A DNA stretch of 13,968 nucleotides from JAVBPB01 sp031549965 (GTDB lineage: Bacteria > Bacillota > Clostridia > Lachnospirales > Lachnospiraceae): assembly GCA_031549965.1 (NCBI GenBank), contig JAVBPB010000144.1:1-13968 (forward strand). The letters run 5' to 3'. The translations under genes and the position numbers were made by a program. The first letter of the stretch is position 1, and each line of letters starts with the position of its first letter. Under the pieces are notes generated by a model that searched no databases, was not told the DNA's origin, and saw only the letters and a list, made by a program, of their open reading frames with translations. Below are positions 6,287 to 12,760 of the stretch, one piece after another.

Positions 6287-8110
6287 TTAATTATTCTTTT
6301 TATTTTTTATTGAATTTTGAAACATATAATTTGCTGCTAGGCCAACTCCAAGAAATGCCCAAAATACTGGAGTAACGCCAACTGTAGCATCATTAAACAC
6401 ACCTGAAACCATATATCCTATGGTGCTTATAAATATAGCAAGACCAATTTGCGATGAGATTGTAGTAAAATCATTTCTAAAATAAAGCTTAATACTCCAT
6501 ATAAAATACATTCCATATCCTGCCAGCAGTGCAATTAATGAAATTACACCTGTTTGCACACCTATTTGCAGGTACATATTATGAGGCTTATCAATAACAA
6601 TATCTGCACTTCCATAGTTATACTTTTCTACATAACTGTTTTGCGGGTAAACAAGCGGAAAAGTATCAGGACCACTTCCTACAAAAAAGTATTTTGGAAG
6701 CAAAGGTATGGTTGACGCCCATATATATCCCCTTCCAGAACCCATATTTAAATTATTATTAAATAGAACAGTTTTTATTTTTGAAATCTTTACATATTTT
6801 CCATACTCGTTAATATAATAATATCCATCATCTAACTTAGAAAAATTCCAATCATAACCATTTATGTTTACTTTTAATGCCATATAATTATTATATACTG
6901 CTGGCATAACTATGAAATTTGAAAATCTGCTGTCATTTATTATGCCGGTAGCCCCATCATATAATTGGGTTAGATCATTTTCATCACTGTCTTTTAGCCT
7001 TAATTCATAGCTTTGTTCCTCTAATTCATTAAAATATAATAATAAAGAATTTCCATTGTATATAATTTTAATACCATCCGAATTAGTTTGAATTTCTTCT
7101 AGTGGAGGCTTTACATTATCTGTTTTTAATTCTCCTACTATTGACTTTACCTGATTTAGTATAAAATTATTACCGGTAAAATTAACCACTACAAACGCAA
7201 TTCCTATTATTATTATGGTAACTATAACTTTACTCATATTTTTAATAATCAGATTTCTTAAGAATATTAGTAATAAGATCATTGTGGCAGCTATAGCAAT
7301 AATACCATTTCTTGCCCCCGAACCAAATAAACAAATTAATGAGGCAATAAGCAACAACATATTAATTATTATATCCTTTATTTTTTTGCTAAACAACAAG
7401 TTTACTATTAAAAAAGGAATAATCAATGACATTAATAACCCTACATAATTTGGATTAAACTGACTCAAGTAAACTCTAGTATTCTCAAAAGTACCCGTCA
7501 TTTCTACTTTGCCCTGTAACTCTCTTGGTATAATTAAGCTTTTTCCCAAATCACTGAAGTAAAAATCTTTTCCGATTGCTTGACTAATTCCTATTAATGT
7601 TGTTAAACCAATTGATATATAAAACCATAATTTTATTGTTTTTAAATCTTGTTCTGTGTTTATAAATTGATACCCATAAAACGTAATTAAACAATATCCC
7701 AAAAGAACCCACATAGATTCGAAGTGATCAAATATTCCATGCAAGCTAAAATATCTATTATTTGACAGTACTGTAGATAACACAACTGCACATATATATA
7801 TTCCCAATGGGATAAATATCTTAAAGCTTTTAAAAGTATAATCTTCTGCAAATTTCATATATATAAATATAAAAATCATTAATGATGCCATAATAATTAC
7901 AAATATACTTTTATAATACAGAAAAAGATCCACTCTATTTGGAGCAGATGAAAAGTAATCTATATTTGATGTGTTGGTATTATATTGAAGATATCTAACT
8001 ATTAGCGGAATAGCTGACATTACAAAAATTAATGGAATTAATAAGTAATTTATTGTTTTAACTTTTTTATTGTTTTTCTTATTTTGAACCAAATTAACCT
8101 TTTTTGACAT
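6287..8110 (-). CDS. O-antigen ligase/polymerase-family (Wzy_C) membrane protein, putative glycan transferase
   Basis: This 607-residue polytopic protein has about twelve hydrophobic segments: nine between 22 and 311, then three between 518 and 597. They are split by a soluble stretch at about 312-517 that should lie outside the cell. Family marks are NPNYVGLLMSLIIPFL (219-234), GSGARNG (263-269), GSGRGYIW (457-464), VGSGPDTF (477-484) and KPHNMYLQ (508-515). The histidine of the last motif matches the conserved essential histidine of WaaL/PglL-type enzymes. Such proteins move undecaprenyl-linked glycans onto lipid, protein or another glycan. Gram-positive relatives (WsaB of Geobacillus, WsfB of Paenibacillus alvei) glycosylate S-layer proteins. 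The position between an S-layer-like gene and rfbCAB favours that job, but polymerase activity is equally possible from sequence. AGGAG lies 7 nt before ATG. Confidence 0.82.
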   Translation of the reverse strand: MSKKVNLVQNKKNNKKVKTINYLLIPLIFVMSAIPLIVRYLQYNTNTSNIDYFSSAPNRVDLFLYYKSIFVIIMASLMIFIFIYMKFAEDYTFKSFKIFIPLGIYICAVVLSTVLSNNRYFSLHGIFDHFESMWVLLGYCLITFYGYQFINTEQDLKTIKLWFYISIGLTTLIGISQAIGKDFYFSDLGKSLIIPRELQGKVEMTGTFENTRVYLSQFNPNYVGLLMSLIIPFLIVNLLFSKKIKDIIINMLLLIASLICLFGSGARNGIIAIAATMILLLIFLRNLIIKNMSKVIVTIIIIGIAFVVVNFTGNNFILNQVKSIVGELKTDNVKPPLEEIQTNSDGIKIIYNGNSLLLYFNELEEQSYELRLKDSDENDLTQLYDGATGIINDSRFSNFIVMPAVYNNYMALKVNINGYDWNFSKLDDGYYYINEYGKYVKISKIKTVLFNNNLNMGSGRGYIWASTIPLLPKYFFVGSGPDTFPLVYPQNSYVEKYNYGSADIVIDKPHNMYLQIGVQTGVISLIALLAGYGMYFIWSIKLYFRNDFTTISSQIGLAIFISTIGYMVSGVFNDATVGVTPVFWAFLGVGLAANYMFQNSIKNKKNN

Positions 8111-8130
8111 ATGGCTCTCCTATTTTATTG

Positions 8131-8177
8131 TGAACTTATCAAATAATTTTACATTTTAAAATTATTTGATAAGTTCA
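8131..8177 (-). other. Twenty-one-bp perfect hairpin upstream of the ligase gene
   Basis: Positions 8131-8151 and 8157-8177 are exact complements around a 5-nt loop, forming a very long AT-rich stem that ends 20 bp before the ligase start. On the plus strand it runs into T-rich sequence; on the minus strand it runs into CAATAAAATAGGAG, the ribosome site of the ligase gene. It follows directly after the S-layer terminator in the direction of transcription. Possible roles are a second barrier to read-through, a 5' stabiliser of the ligase mRNA, or a terminator for plus-strand RNA. Confidence 0.6.
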
Positions 8178-8184
8178 TATTTTT

Positions 8185-8226
8185 TATTAAAAAATGTTGC
8201 TTCAAATAAATTTGAAGCAACATTTT
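8185..8226 (-). terminator. Strong intrinsic terminator of the S-layer-like gene
   Basis: AAAATGTTGCTTCAAA (8191-8206) and its exact complement (8211-8226) make a 16-bp stem with a 4-nt loop, starting about 10 nt after the stop codon of the 807-residue gene. On the minus strand the stem closes into six T's. It should end most of the abundant S-layer-like message before the ligase gene. Confidence 0.88.
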
Positions 8227-8235
8227 AGTGAATTA

Positions 8236-10659
8236 TTATTTAGCTGCGATATTTTTTAAAGTAATGATTTTGTTAACTGATAAGTCAAATGTTACTTTTA
8301 ATGTACCAAAATCTTGAGTTACTTTAATTGTTTTAACTACTAATTGATTACCAACTATTTTAAATTCTACACTGTCTACAGTATCGATTTTTGTACCGTT
8401 AGCATCTTTAATTTCAAAGCATTTTTCAACAATTTTCTTAACTGCTACTGCATCTTCACTACCTGAAACTAATTCATCACTGTTAATTTCTTTAAGTGTT
8501 GCTGTTGGAACTGCTTGAGTATCTTTAACAATAAACGCTGAATTGATTGTTACACCATTAACTTTAGCTGAAACACTGTAAGTTCCTGTTGCTTGTTTAA
8601 CAACTACTGAAGCTCCTGTTGCTGTAGCAAATGTAGCACCATCGATACTTGAACCTGTTGCTACTATTGTACCTGATGCATTTTTAATTGTTATATCAGC
8701 TGTACTACTATAAGCATATAATATACCATTTTTATATTCTGCAACCTTAGCTACTACTTTTTTATCATCAACATTTGTTGCATCTGAAGCTACTGCATTA
8801 TCAATTGTTGTATCTGAAAGGATTATTTTGTATTGTGTAGTGCCTGCTCCTGGTGCTTGAACTTTTACAACAAAAGTAACAATCTTGTCTTCTGAAGTAA
8901 ATTTGTATGTGTAATCACCAGCTGTTGCACTAGCTGCATTAAATGTTACTTTACTTCCATCTTGTGTAAATGTAGGAACTGTTTTTCCTGCATTTACTAA
9001 TGCTACTTGATTTAATAATTCTACGCTTAATGATTTAACTGCGAAATCAGAACTAAATTGATCTTTTAATTTAACTTCTACAGTTGCACTATCTCCACCA
9101 ACGATTGCTGCTGAGTTTGAAAGAGAAATTGAAGTTTTTCCATCAACATAAATTGAAGTTGCTTTTCTTTCAGCAAGTACTGTTACATTAAGTAACCAAG
9201 TTGCTTTAGTACCGTAGCTAGCTACGATTTGAGCTGAACCAGCTTTTACTGGGTATAAACTTCCATCTTCACCAACAACTAAAACATTGTTATCAGTTGA
9301 TGAATATTTAATATCAGAAGCTGCAAGATAGTTACCTTCTGAATCTTTAACTCTTAAATAAACAGATTTAGCAGAATCGCTTAATGAAATCTGAGTATTC
9401 ATTGTATCTTTATCCCAGTTTGGAGTTGAACTAGCGATTGTGTATTTTTCGTAGTTTCCTACTGTAACTTCTTTAGCATCAACTGCTGTAACAATACCTT
9501 CTGCTTTAACTTGAATTTCTTCATTGTTAGCATAAGTATATGTGTGGTAAACAACTGTTACTTTAGCTGTATCACCTTTAGCAAATAAAATAAGTTTACC
9601 TTCTGCATCAACATAACCATTTCCACCAGCATCAATACTTACATCGATTCTTGATGAATCATAAGAAGAACTTGAAAGTTCCATACCATTTTTGTCAAAT
9701 ACTTTGTATGTTATTTTTGTTGCTGTATTATGTGTGATTTCTTTTTCTACAACTGCAATGCTATTTACTGCACCAACGCTTGCTGTAAATTTAAATTCTT
9801 TTGCACCATAAACTACTTTGTAGTCTTTAGCATCTACTAAATTAACATATGTTTCAATTGTAGCAGTTAATCCATTATCTGAAATAGTAACTGCTTTAAT
9901 AGCTTGTTTAACATTAGTTGCAACATCAACAAGTTCAAAATCAGATGTTTTAACTATATCTTTAATATTAGTATTAAATGTTACGTCAACTTTTTTATCT
10001 GATACTTGTTGAGCACCTGTTGGAACTGCTTCAACTTTAACTTTTAACCATTCAGTTTCAGTAGTATAGTTACCAGCTTCGAAAGCTGCTGCACTTTCAG
10101 CTAAAACTGCTTTAATTTCGAATTCACCAACTTTAGTTGTGTTTACAACACCATTAGCTACATGAGTTGCACCAGCTGTGTTAGTTGCTTCGTTAATCAT
10201 CCAGAATGAAGCTGAAGTAGCTTTAGCTGGAGTTTTAGTAAGATTAAAGTCAAATGCTTTTTCTCCTACATTGATAGTCATACCTTCAGTGTAGTTGTTA
10301 ACTTTAACTGCTGTTGCTTTTTGTTTAACTGTTACTACAGCTTTTACAGTTGTAGTCTTTTTAGTTGGTAAAGTAATTGTACAAGAAATTGTTGCTTTAC
10401 CTGGAGCTACTGCTGTAGTAAGACCTGTTTTAGCATCTACTTTTGCTACCTTAGCATCACTTGATGCCCATTTGTAAGTTGATTTTGCCACTTTGTTTAA
10501 AATAGCAAAGTCGTATGTTCCTTTAACATACAATGTTTTTGAAGTTGCATCGATTTTTGGAGCCGCTGCAGCACCTGCAAATGTTGCTGGGCTGATAGCT
10601 GTAATCACCATTGCTAAAGCCATAAAGAATGCTAACTTCTTAAAGAAATTTTTCTTCAT
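8236..10659 (-). CDS. Major secreted S-layer-like protein with Ig-like (Big_2) domains
   Basis: This 807-residue protein has a Sec signal peptide (KKNFFKKLAFFMALAMVITA, probable cleavage near TFA at 26-28 or within the AGAAAA run). Two Ig-like domains follow at about 34-113 (KWASSDAKVAKVDAKTGL, TAVAPGKATISC) and 115-212, then an unbroken series of beta-rich segments to the end. The mature protein is rich in Ala, Val, Thr and Lys, very poor in Cys and Met, and has no further membrane span, SLH, CWB2 or LPXTG anchor. These are typical S-layer traits. High expression is suggested by a near-consensus promoter, a roughly 100-nt leader, a full AAGGAGG ribosome site (10676-10670, 10 nt from ATG) and a strong terminator. 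It is the paralogue of the protein at 1090-3552, with the closest match in the first 115 residues. The S-layer role is inferred from composition, expression signals and the glycan genes that follow. Confidence 0.78.
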   Translation of the reverse strand: MKKNFFKKLAFFMALAMVITAISPATFAGAAAAPKIDATSKTLYVKGTYDFAILNKVAKSTYKWASSDAKVAKVDAKTGLTTAVAPGKATISCTITLPTKKTTTVKAVVTVKQKATAVKVNNYTEGMTINVGEKAFDFNLTKTPAKATSASFWMINEATNTAGATHVANGVVNTTKVGEFEIKAVLAESAAAFEAGNYTTETEWLKVKVEAVPTGAQQVSDKKVDVTFNTNIKDIVKTSDFELVDVATNVKQAIKAVTISDNGLTATIETYVNLVDAKDYKVVYGAKEFKFTASVGAVNSIAVVEKEITHNTATKITYKVFDKNGMELSSSSYDSSRIDVSIDAGGNGYVDAEGKLILFAKGDTAKVTVVYHTYTYANNEEIQVKAEGIVTAVDAKEVTVGNYEKYTIASSTPNWDKDTMNTQISLSDSAKSVYLRVKDSEGNYLAASDIKYSSTDNNVLVVGEDGSLYPVKAGSAQIVASYGTKATWLLNVTVLAERKATSIYVDGKTSISLSNSAAIVGGDSATVEVKLKDQFSSDFAVKSLSVELLNQVALVNAGKTVPTFTQDGSKVTFNAASATAGDYTYKFTSEDKIVTFVVKVQAPGAGTTQYKIILSDTTIDNAVASDATNVDDKKVVAKVAEYKNGILYAYSSTADITIKNASGTIVATGSSIDGATFATATGASVVVKQATGTYSVSAKVNGVTINSAFIVKDTQAVPTATLKEINSDELVSGSEDAVAVKKIVEKCFEIKDANGTKIDTVDSVEFKIVGNQLVVKTIKVTQDFGTLKVTFDLSVNKIITLKNIAAK

Positions 10660-10705
10660 ATTGTTTCTTCCTCCTTAAGATTGTTTAAGTATTATATTTT
10701 TCCCT

Positions 10706-10729
10706 GTACCGGTCTGTTACACCAAGTAC
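10706..10729 (-). promoter_or_regulatory. Stem-loop in the S-layer mRNA leader
   Basis: On the minus strand GTACTTGGT (10729-10721) pairs with ACCGGTAC (10713-10706) with one bulged base and one U-G pair, around a 7-nt loop. It lies about 28 nt after the predicted transcription start. The wobble pair is a mismatch on the plus strand, so the structure belongs to the S-layer mRNA. Leader hairpins of this sort often stabilise long-lived S-layer messages. Confidence 0.45.
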
Positions 10730-10763
10730 TATATTAAATATAATCTTTCCAATAACAATTTTG

Positions 10764-10792
10764 ATTATAACAACATTTCCTTAAAAGGTCAA
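10764..10792 (-). promoter_or_regulatory. Near-consensus promoter of the S-layer-like gene
   Basis: On the minus strand TTGACC (10792-10787) and TATAAT (10769-10764) are spaced by exactly 17 bp, a 5/6 and a 6/6 match to sigma-A boxes. Transcription should start near 10757, giving a leader of about 98 nt before the ATG. The -35 box overlaps the right arm of a palindrome (10789-10806). Confidence 0.85.
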
Positions 10793-10814
10793 GTATTTTT
10801 ACTTGATTTTTTTT
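10789..10814 (+). terminator. Palindrome overlapping the -35 box; terminator-like on the plus strand
   Basis: TCAAGTA (10789-10795) and TACTTGA (10800-10806) form a perfect 7-bp stem around TTTT, followed on the plus strand by eight T's. This is the form of a weak intrinsic terminator, but no plus-strand gene leads into it. On the minus strand it covers the first four bases of the S-layer promoter's -35 box. A regulator binding site is therefore an equally good reading. Confidence 0.4.
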
Positions 10815-10871
10815 GGAAATATAATCAATTTAACTGAATAATACGGTGATATTAATCTAAATCACAATATT

Positions 10872-11020
10872 CCCCTCATTTTTTAAGACTTGCTGGTGAT
10901 TTAGCACCAGATTTTGGGCTAATGCTTTGTACGCCCTAGGTCTTAAAGGGTTTGTTATGGATTGATTACAAATAATTCTATCCAGCTACTAACACATATC
11001 GTGTTCCCTCGCCTTCAATA
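10872..11020 (-). ncRNA. Candidate structured RNA upstream of the S-layer gene (unidentified)
   Basis: This part of a 404-bp gene-free gap is richer in G and C than its surroundings and can fold extensively. On the minus strand it opens with GAAGGCGAGGGAACACG. A hairpin AACAC/GTGTT follows (10991-11005), then a two-part hairpin GGAT...ATCC with inner ATTA/TAAT (10959-10983). Next is a three-way junction closed by an 8-bp stem (10940-10947 with 10882-10889) that encloses a GGGC/GCCC hairpin (10916-10936) and a perfect CTGGTG/CACCAG hairpin (10893-10910). A GAGGGG follows the junction and could pair with an upstream CCC. A further 5-bp hairpin is at 10846-10865. A TATAAT at 11031-11026 would start an RNA near 11019, but its -35 is poor. 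No T-tract ends it, so it could be a separate small RNA or the start of a longer S-layer leader. I do not recognise a known riboswitch core. Confidence 0.45.
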
Positions 11021-11041
11021 ACAACATTATAGAATGTTATT
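11017..11041 (-). other. Hairpin just after the thrC stop
   Basis: On the minus strand AATAACATT can pair with AATGTT...ATT around CTAT with a 3-nt bulge; the core AACATT/AATGTT is perfect. It begins about 22 nt after the thrC stop. No T-tract follows, so termination would be weak. The same bases include the TATAAT that may serve as the -10 box of the structured RNA, and I cannot decide between the two roles. Confidence 0.3.
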
Positions 11042-11063
11042 ATGGCAAAAATGTGTCACAATT

Positions 11064-12551
11064 TTATAAATTTAAGATTTTTTCAACATTTTTTTTCATT
11101 TCTGATTTATCACACACTAAATCGTGGAGAATATCAGCATTTCTAATCTCTTCTATTGCATTTGGAATTTTTACTTTTGACAATTGGCTCAATATATCAA
11201 TCTGTTCAAAGTCTGATTGTACTTCATATCTAGAATCAATTGCCTTTAAAACACAGTTAGTAAATTTATATGGACTTGCTGTTGCTGCTATAATTGTTTT
11301 AGTCATATCTTTAGTACATTCTTTATACTTTTCATAAACATTTGCCGCAACTGCTGTGTGTGTATCTAATACGTAGTTTGTATTTTCAAAAATTTCTTTT
11401 ATTGTACTGCTGGTTTCATCTTCAGTTGCAAATCCACCATAAAAGTCTTTTAGCTGTTCCTTCATTATATTAGTAATTTCATATTTTCCTTCATTGCTTA
11501 GCTTACTCATTAATTCAGATGTATTCTCTGCTGAGGAATCTGCTATTTTGTAAATTAGTCTTTCTAAGTTACTTGATATTAAAATGTCCATTGATGGAGA
11601 AGTAGTTAATTTAAATTCTCTATTTCTGTCATAAATACCTGTGTCAAAGAAATCGTATAATACTTTATTATCATTTGATGCACATATTAGCTTCTGAATT
11701 GGAATACCCATCTCTTTTGCATAAGATGCTGCAAGTATATTACCAAAATTGCCTGTTGGAACTACTACGTTTACTAACTCATCTTTTTGTATTTCACCAC
11801 TTTTATATAAGTTACAATATGAATACACATAATACACAATCTGTGGAACTAACCTTCCTATGTTAATTGAGTTAGCAGAAGAAAATTGATATCCTTTGTC
11901 TTCTAAGGCTTTACTAAGCTCTTTATCATTAAACATTGCTTTAACGCCATTTTGTGCATCATCAAAGTTTCCATTTATACCTATTACATAAGTATTATCT
12001 CCTTTTTGTGTACGCATTTGTTTTTCCTGAATCATACTTACGCCATCCTTTGGATAAAACACTATAATCTTAGTTCCTTCTACATCTGCAAACCCTGCCA
12101 AAGCAGCTTTACCGGTATCCCCTGATGTTGCTGTAAGAATAACAATTTCATTAGACACATTGTTTTTCTTTGCTGCTGTTGTAAGTAAATGAGGAAGAAT
12201 TGATAATGCCATATCTTTAAAAGCAATTGTTGCACCATGAAATAATTCTAAATAGTAAGCTCCATTTACTTTTACAATCGGTGCAATTTCTTTTGTATCA
12301 AATTTATCATCATATGCTTTTTCGATACATTGCTTTAATTCAAACTCTGTATAATCAGTAAAGAAAAGTTTCATTACTTCATATGCAACTTCCTGATAAG
12401 TCATATTAGCTAAATCTTCAATTGCTATTTCTAATTTGGGAATTGATTTTGGAACATACAGTCCTCCGTCATCTGCCAACCCCTTTAATATAGCTTTTGA
12501 AGCAGTTACTTCTTCCATCTGATTTCTTGTACTACTATATAATAAGTTCAT
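11064..12551 (-). CDS. thrC: Threonine synthase
   Basis: This PLP-dependent enzyme converts O-phosphohomoserine to L-threonine, the last step of threonine synthesis, in the cytoplasm. The 495-residue length matches the longer (yeast/E. coli-like) threonine synthase class. N-terminal YSSTRNQMEEVTASKAILKG (5-24) and DDGGLYVP (27-34) are typical of it. LFHGATIAFKDMALSIL (103-119) carries the PLP lysine at Lys112. TSGDTG (142-147) and PTGNFGNILAA (265-275) bind the cofactor phosphate and substrate. An AAGGAA ribosome site lies about 12 nt upstream of ATG, slightly long. It has its own promoter and sits between unrelated genes with no other threonine genes, so it looks like a housekeeping gene beside the surface locus. 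Confidence 0.96.
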   Translation of the reverse strand: MNLLYSSTRNQMEEVTASKAILKGLADDGGLYVPKSIPKLEIAIEDLANMTYQEVAYEVMKLFFTDYTEFELKQCIEKAYDDKFDTKEIAPIVKVNGAYYLELFHGATIAFKDMALSILPHLLTTAAKKNNVSNEIVILTATSGDTGKAALAGFADVEGTKIIVFYPKDGVSMIQEKQMRTQKGDNTYVIGINGNFDDAQNGVKAMFNDKELSKALEDKGYQFSSANSINIGRLVPQIVYYVYSYCNLYKSGEIQKDELVNVVVPTGNFGNILAASYAKEMGIPIQKLICASNDNKVLYDFFDTGIYDRNREFKLTTSPSMDILISSNLERLIYKIADSSAENTSELMSKLSNEGKYEITNIMKEQLKDFYGGFATEDETSSTIKEIFENTNYVLDTHTAVAANVYEKYKECTKDMTKTIIAATASPYKFTNCVLKAIDSRYEVQSDFEQIDILSQLSKVKIPNAIEEIRNADILHDLVCDKSEMKKNVEKILNL

Positions 12552-12582
12552 GTGCCATCATTCCTTTTTTTAGTTTGCTTGC

Positions 12583-12611
12583 ATTATAGCATGTTTTTAT
12601 TATACAGACAA
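12583..12611 (-). promoter_or_regulatory. Promoter of thrC
   Basis: On the minus strand TTGTCT (12611-12606) and TATAAT (12588-12583) are separated by 17 bp; the -10 is perfect. It lies about 32 nt before the start codon, giving a short leader with no room for a T-box or riboswitch. A second, less likely pair is just upstream: TTGACA (12643-12638) and TATAAA (12622-12617) with only 15 bp between. Confidence 0.75.
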
Positions 12612-12710
12612 GATAATTTATACCATTTTTGCCAAATTGTCAACTGATACTAATTCTTTTATATATGTAGATTTTTTTTGTGCACTTTTAACTTCTATAT
12701 AAATTAACGT

Positions 12711-12734
12711 TAAAAGGAGCAGCTAAGCTGCCCC
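12711..12734 (-). terminator. Intrinsic terminator of the cell-wall hydrolase gene
   Basis: On the minus strand GGGGCAGC (12734-12727) pairs with GCTGCTCC (12723-12716) around TTA, and TTTT follows. One G-U pair forms only in minus-strand RNA, which fits the gene direction. It starts about 26 nt after the stop codon at 12761. The T-run is short, but the stem is GC-rich for this genome. Confidence 0.75.
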
Positions 12735-12760
12735 TCAATTTATGTTAATGGTATTTTTTT

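Noticed and set aside
6287..8110. Reading the membrane protein as a flippase (Wzx/MurJ) or transporter
   Set aside because: The PHNMYLQ and SGARNG motifs and the large outside loop fit the O-antigen ligase/polymerase family and not flippases. No ABC or MFS motifs are present.
2099..10678. Several plus-strand frames of 60-77 residues opposite the S-layer, rfb and ligase genes
   Set aside because: They lack ribosome sites and family motifs, and they lie inside well-supported minus-strand genes.
10872..11020. The structured region as a tRNA or tRNA-like element
   Set aside because: The three-way junction has an 8-bp closing stem but no T-loop (GTTCRANNC) and no CCA end or anticodon arm. Arm lengths do not fit a cloverleaf.
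11053..11337. A 94-residue plus-strand frame opposite the end of thrC
   Set aside because: It overlaps the conserved thrC C terminus and has no start signal. It is the complement of a real gene.
12552..12660. A T-box or other amino-acid-sensing leader upstream of thrC
   Set aside because: The promoter is only about 32 nt from the start codon and no T-box sequence (AGGGTGGNACCGCG) is present.
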